Assembly (NCBI GenBank): GCA_030603365.1
Contig: JAUVXV010000016.1
Coordinates: 1 to 64,000, forward strand
Direction of reading: 5' to 3'
Source: Candidatus Heimdallarchaeota archaeon
GTDB taxonomy: Archaea > Asgardarchaeota > Heimdallarchaeia > Heimdallarchaeales > Heimdallarchaeaceae
DNA: 64,000 nt
The position numbers were made by a program, and so were the translations under genes. Positions 43,850 to 53,353 of this stretch are shown here, piece after piece (position 1 is the stretch's first letter; each line of letters begins with the position of its first letter). Below the pieces are notes generated by a model. The model ran no database searches. It was not told the origin of the DNA and saw only the letters and a program-made list of their open reading frames with translations.

Positions 43850-44683
43850 ATGGATATAGAGCTTATTGAACTGTTTCCTAATTCGATAAAATTCATTTTA
43901 TCAGATGTATCTTTAGCTTTTGCTAATGCAATAAGAAGGATAGGTTTAGCTGAAGTCTCATCCTTAGTTATAGAGGACGTTTATGTTCTAAAAAATACTT
44001 CTCCACTTTTTGATGAGTTTATCGCACATCGGCTGGGATTAATACCATTAAAATATGATATCGATGCTCTTGATTTAAATTTCAAGGATGAATGTGATTG
44101 TGGTGGAATTGGTTGCAACATGTGTACTGTAACCTTGACAATTTCTAAGGAAACCGACAATCAAACTACCACAGTAATCTATAGTTCTGATCTGATTTCG
44201 TCACAGAAAGGAGTTGAACCAATTAGTTCAACAATCCCCATTGTAAAATTAGGACCAAATCAAACATTGGAACTTGAATGTATGGCACAATTAGGCAAAG
44301 GAAAAGAACACGCAAAGTGGCAACCTGTTTCAGCTATGGGATACCAAATTTTTCCAATTCCCAAAATAAATAAGGATAAATGTACAAACTGCCTTATTTG
44401 CATAGAAGCTTGCTATAGGGGCGTTTTTCAAAAATCTGGTGAAAATGTTCAAGTAGCTAATCCTCTAAACTGCACTTTGTGTGATTATTGTTTAGATTTG
44501 TGTGAACCAGGAGCAATTACAATTAACAATGACCCTAGTAAGGTTATATTCTCCTTTGAAACAAATGGTGGAATAAATCCAGCTACTGTTTTAACAAAAT
44601 CAGGTGAATTACTTATCTCCAAAATCGACGAATTCAAAAAGACTTTGGAATCAACAGTTATTGAAAAGGAAAAAGAATCTTAA
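43850..44683 (+). CDS. rpoD: DNA-directed RNA polymerase subunit D (Rpb3-like)
   Basis: About 277 aa from MDIELIELF; the in-frame TTG at 43835 is less likely. Assembly-platform subunit with the N-terminal alpha-motif (SLAFANAIRRIGLAEV) and HRLGLIPL. A zinc loop C82/C84/C89/C92 matches eukaryotic Rpb3. A ferredoxin-like domain carries two complete [4Fe-4S] motifs: C178-x2-C-x2-C-x3-C188 and C208-x2-C-x2-C-x3-C218. Many archaea retain one or none, so both clusters being intact is notable. First gene of rpoD-L18e-L13-S9. Confidence 0.96.
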   Translation: MDIELIELFPNSIKFILSDVSLAFANAIRRIGLAEVSSLVIEDVYVLKNTSPLFDEFIAHRLGLIPLKYDIDALDLNFKDECDCGGIGCNMCTVTLTISKETDNQTTTVIYSSDLISSQKGVEPISSTIPIVKLGPNQTLELECMAQLGKGKEHAKWQPVSAMGYQIFPIPKINKDKCTNCLICIEACYRGVFQKSGENVQVANPLNCTLCDYCLDLCEPGAITINNDPSKVIFSFETNGGINPATVLTKSGELLISKIDEFKKTLESTVIEKEKES

Positions 44684-44693
44684 AGTGATTAAA

Positions 44694-45059
44694 ATGCCAA
44701 AAAGAACAGGATCAACTGATTCAAATGTATTAGAGTTGATAAATAAACTGAAGAAAAAATCAGCAGAAACAAACGCTTCCTTATGGAAGACAGTTGCTAA
44801 CAAAATAGAAAAACCTAGAAGACAAAGAGCTGCTGTTAATCTCAGCAAAATAAATAGGCACACTAAAGCCAATGATATTGCTGTCGTTCCAGGTTCTGTT
44901 TTAAGTTCTGGTGATTTAAAGCACAAAGTCACTATTGCTGCCCTTAGATTCTCAGAGGGAGCAAGAGAGAAAATCAATTCAGCTAATGGGAAGGTAATTA
45001 CACTAGAAGAATTACTGGAATCTGGGTTAAAAGTAAGTAAAATGAAAATAATTATCTAA
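44694..45059 (+). CDS. rpl18e: Ribosomal protein L18e (eL18)
   Basis: 121 aa starting MPKRTGSTDSNVL. The longer in-frame extension to 44604 overlaps rpoD and is not conserved in kind. Family segments are SLWKTVANKIEKPRRQR and VPGSVLSSGDL. AAAGTGATT before the ATG fits the GGTGAT-type ribosome site. Lies 11 bp after rpoD. Confidence 0.95.
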   Translation: MPKRTGSTDSNVLELINKLKKKSAETNASLWKTVANKIEKPRRQRAAVNLSKINRHTKANDIAVVPGSVLSSGDLKHKVTIAALRFSEGAREKINSANGKVITLEELLESGLKVSKMKIII

Positions 45060-45073
45060 TTGAGGAAAACAAA

Positions 45074-45547
45074 ATGGCAAAAAAACAGAATAATGTGGCA
45101 ACAACCCAGGTAATCAAACCTAAAATCAATATTGATGCTGACAATGCTATTTTAGGCCGTTTGAGTTCTGAGGTAGCTAAATACCTATTAGAGGGTTATG
45201 AAGTTAATATTTTAAATTGTGAAAAAGCTGTAATCTCCGGTAAAAAACACTCTATACTAAGAGAATATAGAGTCATGCAACAAATCCACACTCATACAAA
45301 TCCAAGAAGGGGTCCTTTTCACCCTAAAAGACCAGATCGTTTGGTTAGAAGAACTGTTAGGGGTATGCTACCTTGGAAGAAAAGCAGAGGAAGACAGGCA
45401 TATCACAGACTATTGACCTATATTGGTGTGCCAGAGGAATTCTTAAAGAGTGAAATAATCAAACCTAAATTTGCAGATGCAGATAAACTTACAAACAAAA
45501 AAACAACAATCGGCGAACTTTGTAAAGAGTTCGGATGGCAAGAATAA
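45074..45547 (+). CDS. rpl13: Ribosomal protein L13 (uL13)
   Basis: 157 aa. Core of the family: ILGRLSSEVAKYLLEGYEV, GPFHPKRPDRLVRRTVRGML and KKSRGRQAYHRLLTYIGVP. A short N-terminal extension (MAKKQNNVATTQVIKPK) is longer than in most archaea. Its end overlaps the region upstream of S9. Confidence 0.96.
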   Translation: MAKKQNNVATTQVIKPKINIDADNAILGRLSSEVAKYLLEGYEVNILNCEKAVISGKKHSILREYRVMQQIHTHTNPRRGPFHPKRPDRLVRRTVRGMLPWKKSRGRQAYHRLLTYIGVPEEFLKSEIIKPKFADADKLTNKKTTIGELCKEFGWQE

Positions 45548-45561
45548 AAAAGGTGAAGAAT

Positions 45562-45966
45562 ATGGGTAAAGTTATTGTTTCTTCAGGAAAAAGGAAAACA
45601 GCTATAGCTAGAGCTACAGTTAAGCAAGGAAAAGGTAGAATTAGAGTAAATGGTGTTCCTTTGGAAGTTCTACCAAATGAATTAAGCAAAATAAAAATCA
45701 GCGAAATATTTATTATAGCTGGTGAAGAAAAAAGAGACTCGATTGATGTAAAAATCAATGTTAGGGGCGGTGGTTATATGGGACAAGCTGAGGCAATAAG
45801 AACTGCTATTGCTAGAGGTTTAATAGAATATTTTGATGACTTAGGTTTAAAAGAGAAATTTGTTCTATATGATAAAACAATAGTTTCAGGTGATCCTAGA
45901 AGAACTGAACCAAAGCATTTTGGTGGAAAAAGTTCCAGGTCTAGATTTCAAAAATCATATAGATAA
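45562..45966 (+). CDS. rps9: Ribosomal protein S9 (uS9)
   Basis: 134 aa from MGKVIVSSGKRKTAIARATV. The extra nine codons to 45535 overlap L13 and are not needed. GGTGAAG lies before the ATG. Contains GGGYMGQAEAIRTAIARGL and the C-terminal KSSRSRFQKSYR that reaches the P-site tRNA. Usual neighbours rpoN, rpoK and rps2 do not follow; rtcA does. Confidence 0.96.
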   Translation: MGKVIVSSGKRKTAIARATVKQGKGRIRVNGVPLEVLPNELSKIKISEIFIIAGEEKRDSIDVKINVRGGGYMGQAEAIRTAIARGLIEYFDDLGLKEKFVLYDKTIVSGDPRRTEPKHFGGKSSRSRFQKSYR

Positions 45967-45997
45967 CTATTTTATTTTATTCTCTTATCATTAAAAA

Positions 45998-47029
45998 ATG
46001 ACATCTGAATTAGATTGCTCTATAGGTGAAGGAGGGGGTTCAATAATAAGAATCTCTGTTGCTTTAGCTGCAGGTAAAAATAGTAAATTGACACTATATA
46101 ATATACGTTCTAATAGATCCAATCCTGGACTTAGAGCTCAACATATTGAAGCAATAAGTGCAATAAAGCAATTTTCTGGTATGTCTTCGTTGGATTTACA
46201 AGTTGGAAATTCTCAACTAACATTAACTAAAGAAAAAGAAGAAAATAATGTCGCTTCTGTTAATATAAAAACAGCAGGAAGTATAGGTTTGGTTACTCAG
46301 GCTGTTATGTTCTATTCCTTTTCTCAAAAAAGAGATCTTGAATTAGTCATAAATGGAGGAGCAACACATGGAAAATGGGCTCCTTCAATCGAGTACATTC
46401 AAAATGTGACAAATAAAATTGTTAGTAAGATGAACAAAAAAATTACACTGTCCTCATCTAGATATGGTTTTTTTCCAAAAGGTGGTTCTAAAGTACAATG
46501 TAATTTTAGTAAGCATAATAATCTAACCCCTCTTAATTTGGTTGAAAGAGGAGAGCTGGAGAAGATTGAGATTTATTCTACAGTTTCTAAAGATTTGGCT
46601 GAAAGACAGGTTGCAGAAAGGCAAAGTAAATCCTTTCTCAAGGAAATTAATATCAGTGTAGAAGTTGTTGAAAATATAAACTATGTAGATAGTCTGTGTT
46701 CTGGAACTGGATTAACTATAGTTGATTGTTATTCTTCAGGAGCTAGAATGGGTTGTTTTATTCCTGGAGAAAGAAAACTCCCCGCTGAAAAAATAGGTTC
46801 TCTTTGTGCTAATTTGTGGAGAAAGAATTCTAGTAGTTCTGCTTCGGTAGATGCTTATGCAGCTGATCAAATGATTGTACCAATGGCTTTAGTTGAAGGT
46901 AAATCTGAAATTACAACAACTGAAATAACAAACCATACAAGAACAAACATTCAGTTAGTTCAAAAATTCATTAAAAGAGATATTACTTTTAGTAGGGAGA
47001 AGGATTGCTTTAGTATTATAGTCAACTAA
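45998..47029 (+). CDS. rtcA: RNA 3'-terminal phosphate cyclase
   Basis: 343 aa. Converts RNA 3'-phosphates to 2',3'-cyclic phosphates through an enzyme-adenylate. The family signature is YGFFPKGGSKV, the N-terminal GEGGGSIIRISVALA is intact, and the catalytic His is in NHTRTN at 313, the same position as in E. coli RtcA. So it should be an active cyclase and not an Rcl1-type paralogue. It follows S9 by 32 bp and may be cotranscribed with ribosomal proteins. Confidence 0.93.
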   Translation: MTSELDCSIGEGGGSIIRISVALAAGKNSKLTLYNIRSNRSNPGLRAQHIEAISAIKQFSGMSSLDLQVGNSQLTLTKEKEENNVASVNIKTAGSIGLVTQAVMFYSFSQKRDLELVINGGATHGKWAPSIEYIQNVTNKIVSKMNKKITLSSSRYGFFPKGGSKVQCNFSKHNNLTPLNLVERGELEKIEIYSTVSKDLAERQVAERQSKSFLKEINISVEVVENINYVDSLCSGTGLTIVDCYSSGARMGCFIPGERKLPAEKIGSLCANLWRKNSSSSASVDAYAADQMIVPMALVEGKSEITTTEITNHTRTNIQLVQKFIKRDITFSREKDCFSIIVN

Positions 47030-47188
47030 TCATGATTTCTAACTGAAATTAATAGGAATTCTTTCTTAACGACATATTTATATGATACTAACTGTGCCGG
47101 GGTACGACATAAAAAGCATAGTATTCAATTACTATAAGATTAGAAAGAAGTGTCATAATAGTCAAAATAAACAAATAAAGTGATGTTT

Positions 47189-48190
47189 ATGGGGCATCGA
47201 AGGGTCAGTGCTCCCCATCGGTCATCTCTCGGATACCGAAGGGTAAGAGCTAGAAGAATGATCCCTGCACCTCGAGCTTGGCAAGAATACGAGGGTGCTC
47301 CGAAATTGTTAGGATTTCTGGGAATAAAAGCAGGGATGACACATTGTGTGTACATTGAAGATCGACCAAGGAGTCACTTGGCGAATAGAGAGATTACAAC
47401 AGCTGTAACTTGCATAGAAACACCACCTATTGTAATATTTAATTTGCGTGGATATAAGAAAACAGCTTATGGGCTTCAGATAGCTGCAGATCTTTTAGCA
47501 TCTGAAACTAAAGAGGAACTCAAAAGAAAGATAAAGCTTCCAAAAGAATACAACTTTAAGAAATCTAAAAAGAACTTTGACGATAATCTTAACGACATAG
47601 TGGAGCTTCGTGCTGTTGTTCATACACAACCACATTTAACTGGAATTGGTATGAAAACACCTCAAATTGCTGAAATTAAAATAGGCTGTAGCAATATCAA
47701 AGAAGGATATGAATATGGTCTTTCTCTATTAGGAAAAGAATTGCTAATAAGAGATGTTTTCAAAGCAGGAGAGTTTGTTGATGCACTTGGTGTAACAAAA
47801 GGAAAAGGTTTCCAAGGTCCTGTCAAAAGACATGGTGTCAAGATTCTACAACATAAATCTAAAGGAACAAAAAGAGGTGTAGGTTCCATTGGACCATGGA
47901 CTCCTGCTAGAACCATGTGGACTATACCTAGATATGGTCAAATGGGTTTTCATATGCGAACTGATTACAATAAAAGAATTATGCAAATTGGTTCTGATGG
48001 TGCTCAAATTGTTCCTAAAGGTGGTTTTGTGAGGTATGGTGTGGTTAAAAATAACTATCTTTTAGTAAAAGGATCAATTCCGGGATCAAAGAAGAGAACA
48101 GTTATGCTGAGAGGACCAGTAAGAAAAACTCCTCAAGCAATAAAGGAACCACAAGTCCTCTTCATTTCAACGAAGAGTCAGCAAGGTTAG
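47189..48190 (+). CDS. rpl3: Ribosomal protein L3 (uL3)
   Basis: About 333 aa from MGHRRVSAPHRSSLGYRRVR. In-frame GTG/ATG codons at 47180 and 47183 overlap the AAGTGATG ribosome site, so 47189 is preferred. Hallmarks are FLGIKAGMTH, TKGKGFQGPVKRHG and GSIGPWTPARTMWT. A TATA-like ATTTATAT at 47076-47083 implies an ~80-nt leader, long for this genome. First gene of L3-L4-L23-L2, the beginning of the S10/spc superoperon. Confidence 0.97.
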   Translation: MGHRRVSAPHRSSLGYRRVRARRMIPAPRAWQEYEGAPKLLGFLGIKAGMTHCVYIEDRPRSHLANREITTAVTCIETPPIVIFNLRGYKKTAYGLQIAADLLASETKEELKRKIKLPKEYNFKKSKKNFDDNLNDIVELRAVVHTQPHLTGIGMKTPQIAEIKIGCSNIKEGYEYGLSLLGKELLIRDVFKAGEFVDALGVTKGKGFQGPVKRHGVKILQHKSKGTKRGVGSIGPWTPARTMWTIPRYGQMGFHMRTDYNKRIMQIGSDGAQIVPKGGFVRYGVVKNNYLLVKGSIPGSKKRTVMLRGPVRKTPQAIKEPQVLFISTKSQQG

Positions 48191-48200
48191 AAAGAGGTAG

Positions 48201-48992
48201 ATGATGATGAATGTAACAAAATACTCAATAAAAGGACAAAAAATAGACGAGAAAGTAGAACTTCCAAATGTGTTCGAAACAACCTTACGTCCTGATGTTA
48301 TTAAGAGAGCTGTTCTTGCTGAACAAAGCTGGAAAAGACAACGAAAAGGTGTTAGTCCTTTTGCAGGTAAGTTAGTTGCTGTTGAAAATTGGGGGCCAGG
48401 TAGAGGTGCAGCACGTGTTCCTCGTATAAAAGGATCTCGAACACATAGTGCGCAAAGAACTGCATTTATTCCACAAGCTAGAGGCGGTCATAAAGCACAT
48501 CCTCCCACAGCAGAGAAGAGAATAATTGAAAAGATAAACAGAAAAGAACATCTACTCGCTCTTAAGTCAGCTATTGCATTTACAGCTCAGAAAGAAGCAG
48601 TAAGTGATAGAGGACACAGATTTGAAGATAAAATGGAATTTCCAATTATTATAGAATCAAAAGCTGAGACAATTGAGAAAACAAGTGATGCTCTTCGCTT
48701 ATTAAACAATCTAGGACTCTCTTTAGAGCTTATGAGAATAAAAATAGGAAAAAATGTTCGTGCAGGTAAAGGTAAAATGAGGGGTCGTAAATACAAAGTT
48801 CCTGTTGGACCTTTAATTATAGTAAAGAACAGAGATTGCTCCCTAATTAAAGCAGGACGAAATATCTTAGGTGCTGAGGTTATATCTGTTAGTGATCTTA
48901 CCACTGAGATTTTAGCTCCAGGAACGTACCCTGGAAGACTCACTATATGGACAGAGGATGCAATACAATCCTTGATTGAAAGATTCGGGTGA
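48201..48992 (+). CDS. rpl4: Ribosomal protein L4 (uL4)
   Basis: 263 aa. Family segments are RPDVIKRAVLAEQSWKRQRK, AGKLVAVENWGPGRGAARVP and the extended loop with QARGGHKAHPPTAEK that lines the exit tunnel. The start is one of three consecutive ATG codons with GAGGTAGATG immediately before. Lies 10 bp after L3. Confidence 0.97.
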   Translation: MMMNVTKYSIKGQKIDEKVELPNVFETTLRPDVIKRAVLAEQSWKRQRKGVSPFAGKLVAVENWGPGRGAARVPRIKGSRTHSAQRTAFIPQARGGHKAHPPTAEKRIIEKINRKEHLLALKSAIAFTAQKEAVSDRGHRFEDKMEFPIIIESKAETIEKTSDALRLLNNLGLSLELMRIKIGKNVRAGKGKMRGRKYKVPVGPLIIVKNRDCSLIKAGRNILGAEVISVSDLTTEILAPGTYPGRLTIWTEDAIQSLIERFG

Positions 48993-48998
48993 TGAAAA

Positions 48999-49259
48999 AT
49001 GGATCCATACAAAATAATAAAGAAACCACTAATATCTGAGAAAGATTTTGAGTTAATAGAGACGGAAAATAAACTAGTAATATTAGTAGATCTCAGAGCA
49101 ACTAAACACCAAATTAAAAAGGCCATAGAACAGCTTTATAATGTAAAAGTTGAGAAAGTTAATACTTTGATAACTCCAAAAGGGACAAAGAAAGCATATG
49201 TACGATTAAGCGAGTTTGATGATGCTGCAGATATAGCATCAAGGATGGGCTTATTCTAA
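48999..49259 (+). CDS. rpl23: Ribosomal protein L23 (uL23)
   Basis: 86 aa starting [20 protein letters not shown]. Typical core [20 protein letters not shown] and TKKAYVRL. Protein at the exit-tunnel rim where SRP and Sec61 dock. GGTGATG before the ATG overlaps the L4 stop region, implying coupled translation. Confidence 0.96.
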   Translation: MDPYKIIKKPLISEKDFELIETENKLVILVDLRATKHQIKKAIEQLYNVKVEKVNTLITPKGTKKAYVRLSEFDDAADIASRMGLF

Positions 49260-49273
49260 AAAAGGTGATATGA

Positions 49274-50008
49274 ATGGGTAAGAAAATTTTAGTTCAAAGA
49301 CGTGGAAGAGGAACATCAAAATTTCGAGCTGCTTCACACAAAAAGAAGGGTAGTGTAAAGTACAGAAAATTAGCGAAGTTAGAATATACAGGAACCATTA
49401 CAGGAGAAGTTAAAGATTTTGTTCATGACCCTGGAAGGGGTGCACCAGTTGCAAATATCTTATTCGAAGATGGACTTAAGAAAATAATTCTACCTTCAGA
49501 AGGCCTAAGAGTAGGGCAGGAAATTGAATATGGTGTAACTGCAGCAGTTCAATTAGGAAATACAATGCCTTTACAAGCAATTCCAGACGGTTCCCCTGTT
49601 TTTAATATTGAATTAACACCTGGGGATGGCGGTCGGTTAATAAGATCTAGCGGTGGATATGCAACTATTCTAGGTAGAGACAAAGGAAAAGTTACTCTTC
49701 AGCTTCCTAGCGGAGAAATGAAGGAAATTCCACAAAGATGTAGAGCAACAATAGGTATTGTTGCTGGTGGTGGAAGAACAGAAAAACCCTTTGTAAAAGC
49801 AGGAAACAAATTCCATTTGAAGAAAGCAAAAGGTCACACCTATCCCAAAGTTAGAGGAGTCGCAATGAATGCTGTTTCCCATCCACATGGTGGTGGGGCA
49901 CACCAAGGTCCTCCAAGATCAACAACTGTCTCAAGGCATGCACAACCTGGTAGAAAAGTTGGTCTGATTGCAGCTAGAAGAAGTGGTAGAAGAAGAGGTA
50001 AGAAATAG
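49274..50008 (+). CDS. rpl2: Ribosomal protein L2 (uL2)
   Basis: 244 aa. Peptidyl-transferase-centre protein with GRGTSKFRAASHKKKG, the GGRLIRSSGGYATILG core and the universally conserved MNAVSHPHGGGAHQGPP containing the key His. GGTGAT lies 5 nt before the ATG. The usual followers (S19, L22, S3) are absent: the operon stops here with T-rich DNA (50020-50066). Confidence 0.97.
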   Translation: MGKKILVQRRGRGTSKFRAASHKKKGSVKYRKLAKLEYTGTITGEVKDFVHDPGRGAPVANILFEDGLKKIILPSEGLRVGQEIEYGVTAAVQLGNTMPLQAIPDGSPVFNIELTPGDGGRLIRSSGGYATILGRDKGKVTLQLPSGEMKEIPQRCRATIGIVAGGGRTEKPFVKAGNKFHLKKAKGHTYPKVRGVAMNAVSHPHGGGAHQGPPRSTTVSRHAQPGRKVGLIAARRSGRRRGKK

Positions 50009-50193
50009 TTCTTCCTACTTTATTTCTTTTTTAATGATAACATTCAATTTTTAATGTTTTTTTAGAAGATCGTTTATTATATTCAATAGTATATTTCAAG
50101 AAAATATGAAAATGTATTTAAACTAACCAAATTTGATGTACAAAAATTAGTCATTATAAAGACATTTAACAACATTATACTGAGGAGATAATA

Positions 50194-50937
50194 ATGGAAA
50201 GCAAGAATCTTTATGGGGATTTGGAATTTGTTTTTAATGAACCCCAAAACTTTGAAGGTTGTACATTACTTAATGGTTGGCATGGAATTGGTGAATGTGG
50301 TTTTATTTCGATGAGTCACCTAGTAGATAAATTGAATGCTGAGAGAATAGGTTATATTATTACAAGTAATATTCCACAATTCATAACCATAAAGAATAAC
50401 AGAATAACCTTTCCTTTTGAAATTTATAGAAAAGATGATATTGTAATAATCTTACCAATATTCGAACCTATTAAGTCTGAACATTTGATATTCACAAAGA
50501 GTGTTGTACAATGGTCTATTGATAATAAATTTAAGCAAGCAATACTAGTTGGTGGATTAGATAGAAGATTAAAAGAAGATGTGGAGCTTAAGGCTATATA
50601 TACAAAAGCCTTTAGAGAAAAAAGAACCGATGTGGAGATACCTTTTCTTGAAGAAGGTTTGTATGTTACAGGACCTTTAGCATATATGTTGATGTTTTAT
50701 GAATTACACGATTTTGAAGCCTTAGCACTTTTACCATATGCAGAAAGATCTAGGCCAGATCCGGTTGCTGCCAGTATTGCAGTAAGTGAAATCAATAATA
50801 TCCTCAATATTGATGTTAATGTTCAAGAGTTATTAGATGAGGCTGAGAAGATAGAAAAGGAAATTGAATCTCTAATTCAAGCAAGTAAAACACGGAGAGA
50901 TTCTGATAAGGATGCAGATGAGGGAATGTTTGTTTAG
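50194..50937 (+). CDS. PAC2-family protein (proteasome assembly chaperone-like)
   Basis: 247 aa. The PAC2 fold pattern is visible: LLNGWHGIGECGFISMSHLV, KQAILVGGLDRRL, VTGPLAYMLMFYELHDFEALALLPYAE, then the C-terminal helix AASIAVSEINNIL. Archaeal members (PbaA/PbaB-related) act as proteasome or ATPase-associated chaperones. GAGGAGAT precedes the ATG. The acidic, Asp-rich C-terminal tail ends MFV, a hydrophobic end like the HbYX-type tails that dock on proteasome rings, though the motif itself is not exact. Confidence 0.85.
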   Translation: MESKNLYGDLEFVFNEPQNFEGCTLLNGWHGIGECGFISMSHLVDKLNAERIGYIITSNIPQFITIKNNRITFPFEIYRKDDIVIILPIFEPIKSEHLIFTKSVVQWSIDNKFKQAILVGGLDRRLKEDVELKAIYTKAFREKRTDVEIPFLEEGLYVTGPLAYMLMFYELHDFEALALLPYAERSRPDPVAASIAVSEINNILNIDVNVQELLDEAEKIEKEIESLIQASKTRRDSDKDADEGMFV

Positions 50938-50945
50938 AAAAACAT

Positions 50946-52055
50946 TCAAAATTCATAATTTATTTCTTCTTCATTAGGAGGAAGAAATTCCTTAGCTATA
51001 ATTATCTTCTGAGATTCCTTAAATTTTTCAGCAGTTTTAACGATATTTATTACTCTTGTTTCCAGTTCAGAGATTAAGGGTTCCAAACTTTCAATGCTTT
51101 TCATAGATATAAAAAATTCAATTCCGAATAATGCTTTACTTCTTTTAATTTCCTCCTCCGAAATCAAATCTATTTTATTAAGAACTCTAATCATAGGAAC
51201 ATTAAGAAATTCTTTTTCAATGTCTTCAAAAAGATTCAACTGTTCATCGGGTGTGATGACTGCATCTTTTGATATATCAAAGATAAAAACTATAATATCA
51301 GAAACATACCTTATTGAAGCTATACTTTGTCGTTCTATCATATTTCTCTCTCTAAAAGGCCTGTCCAATAAACCAGGTGTATCTACAACTTGAACATTGG
51401 TAACAGCTAAATCTCTATGACCAAAGATAATTTGTTTGGTTGTAAACGGATATTCTGCTACCTCTGGTTTACCAGAAGAAATCTTTCTTACAAGAGATGA
51501 TTTTCCCACATTGGGCGCACCTGCAATAACAATTGTTGGATATGTAACGTTAAAATCTGGGATGGTTTTCAGTTTTTTTATAGTTTTTCTTAGATAATTT
51601 ACATCCCCTCTAGCTTTCTTAATTAGAGAAGCTATCCTACCACTACTTTCTTTTCTGATTTTTGCCATTTCTAAAGGATGATCAGATAGTCTTAATTTGG
51701 ACATCTGTTCTTTTTCGATTTCCTTAATTTGGTTAGCGATACCATCTATTCGACCTAAAATCCTCCTAATCTGATCTATACTTCCTATTAAATCGCAAAG
51801 TTCAATATAGAAAGGATGTATATTTTCAATCCAAGGAAATTGCTTTGTTATATCCAGTAACTTCTCTGATATCACTTCTGCTAGTTTATAGATTCGATCT
51901 CTTTCAAAGGATGCTATTTTTTCTTCTCTAGTGCGTCTCTTTGAAGTTTTCATTCTCAGTTTTTTGACCTGTTTAAATGCAATGGAAAGTATCTCATCAA
52001 CTGAAGGAACATACTTAACCTGTCTAAATGGATTTCCCTTATATTGCTTTTTCAT
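50946..52055 (-). CDS. nog1: NOG1-like GTPase
   Basis: 369 aa. An OBG/NOG1-type GTPase with an N-terminal helical bundle of ~165 residues (NPFRQVKYVPSVDEI start typical of NOG1). G1 is GAPNVGKSS (180-188), G2 in PFTTKQI, G3 DTPGL (226-230), G4 NKID (294-297). NOG1 works in 60S/50S assembly at the peptidyl-transferase centre. The start ATG overlaps the TrpRS stop (TGATG), so the pair is translationally coupled. Confidence 0.92.
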   Translation of the reverse strand: MKKQYKGNPFRQVKYVPSVDEILSIAFKQVKKLRMKTSKRRTREEKIASFERDRIYKLAEVISEKLLDITKQFPWIENIHPFYIELCDLIGSIDQIRRILGRIDGIANQIKEIEKEQMSKLRLSDHPLEMAKIRKESSGRIASLIKKARGDVNYLRKTIKKLKTIPDFNVTYPTIVIAGAPNVGKSSLVRKISSGKPEVAEYPFTTKQIIFGHRDLAVTNVQVVDTPGLLDRPFRERNMIERQSIASIRYVSDIIVFIFDISKDAVITPDEQLNLFEDIEKEFLNVPMIRVLNKIDLISEEEIKRSKALFGIEFFISMKSIESLEPLISELETRVINIVKTAEKFKESQKIIIAKEFLPPNEEEINYEF

Positions 52056-53176
52056 CACACATAATCACTTCCAATGACTGATAAATCAATATCGTGATCA
52101 AAGTATTTGTCAATGTTCTTTATAACTTCCTTTTTTCTTCTATTATACCCTTCTTGGTATTTTAGAATCATTTCAATCAAATTTGGCTTACAATCAAGAC
52201 CACAGATAAGATTACCTGATCTGCAGCCATTCTCTATTTTTTGTAGTTCCTCATCATCTTCTACAAAATACTTTTTGAACCAATCAAAAACTGTACATAT
52301 CTCAGGATTTGCTCCAAGTTCTCTTTGTTCTTTAATGGTAGTTCTACCACCGGTAAGAGCTTTCATTATTTTCTTTTTGATGATTTCAGGTTCATCTCGT
52401 AGAAATACACATGTTTCTTCAGCTGATGAAGACATGGGACCACCTGTTAAACCTTTAAGGTATTGGATATAGAGAGAACCTGGCAATGTTATTTTCCGTT
52501 TTCTCGATATATCTCTTGTTAATCTCATATATACATCTTGATCTAATCCAATTGGTACAACAACTGGTAAATCATGATCAATAGTAGGTTGAAGTATGTG
52601 TGCAGCTTGAATAAATGTATAATAACTTGTTCCAGCATTTTCTTCACCTGTAAGACCAAGTGCAGCTTTTATTGCGTTGTAGGTTTGATTTATTGAGAAA
52701 GAAAGTGCTAAATAATGTATTCTAGGAGTTATGCTTGATATATATGCATGTACATTTTCTGGGTTAAAACCTATTGCAAAAATATCAATTGCATTTTCAA
52801 TGGCCAATTTATATGTTCCTTCTAAAGAATCGACCTTTCGAAATACATACTTTTCATCATCTGAAAAAGGTAGAAAATATTTACAATTATACTTGTCTTG
52901 TAAATATCGTATTAAATCAAAGAGAATGAGATGACCAAAATGTAAATCATTAGACGGTCCTCTACCGCTTATAATAGCAAAAGATTTATTCTTCTCAACC
53001 CTATCTAAGATTTTATCAAAATCTCTGTGGGCAAAAACAACACCCCTTCTAAAGAATAGGTGCTCTGTTCCAATTCTAGGGAGTATTTTCTCTACTTTGG
53101 AAATGCCAAATTCCTTGAGTATTTGATTATAATCTTCTCTTTTTTCAATATCATGGGGTTCTGTACTTTGATTCAT
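52055..53176 (-). CDS. trpS: Tryptophanyl-tRNA synthetase (archaeal/eukaryotic type)
   Basis: 373 aa class I synthetase. HIGH motif variant GPSNDLHFGH (ending H82), KMSKS variant PMSSS (247-251), and the family-specific AGTSYYTFIQAAHILQPTID and VPIGLDQDVYMRLTRDIS. GAGGTG lies before the ATG. Upstream, coupled partner of the NOG1-like GTPase. Confidence 0.95.
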   Translation of the reverse strand: MNQSTEPHDIEKREDYNQILKEFGISKVEKILPRIGTEHLFFRRGVVFAHRDFDKILDRVEKNKSFAIISGRGPSNDLHFGHLILFDLIRYLQDKYNCKYFLPFSDDEKYVFRKVDSLEGTYKLAIENAIDIFAIGFNPENVHAYISSITPRIHYLALSFSINQTYNAIKAALGLTGEENAGTSYYTFIQAAHILQPTIDHDLPVVVPIGLDQDVYMRLTRDISRKRKITLPGSLYIQYLKGLTGGPMSSSAEETCVFLRDEPEIIKKKIMKALTGGRTTIKEQRELGANPEICTVFDWFKKYFVEDDEELQKIENGCRSGNLICGLDCKPNLIEMILKYQEGYNRRKKEVIKNIDKYFDHDIDLSVIGSDYV

Positions 53177-53324
53177 TGTTACACCTCATAGAAAAAAAAC
53201 TACAATTAAAAGCTTGATTATATGGTACTGGAATCACCCCTAATTCACTATTTAGGGAAAACAAACCAAGAAAAGCTATTTCCAGTCCAAGTTACCACAC
53301 TCATTTATTTTTAAGAAAAAACTC

Positions 53325-53332
53325 TTTATAAG
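53325..53332 (+). promoter_or_regulatory. TATA box of the ADP-dependent kinase gene
   Basis: TTTATAAG is centred about 26 nt before the ATG at 53354, the distance expected for a leaderless archaeal transcript. No Shine-Dalgarno site is present. Confidence 0.5.
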
Positions 53333-53353
53333 AATATCGCCCAAAGTAAAACA

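Noticed and set aside
45998..47029. RtcA paralogue lacking the catalytic His (Rcl1-like)
   Set aside because: The sequence near ADQMIVPMALVEG lacks a His, but the catalytic one is in NHTRTN at 313 and is present.
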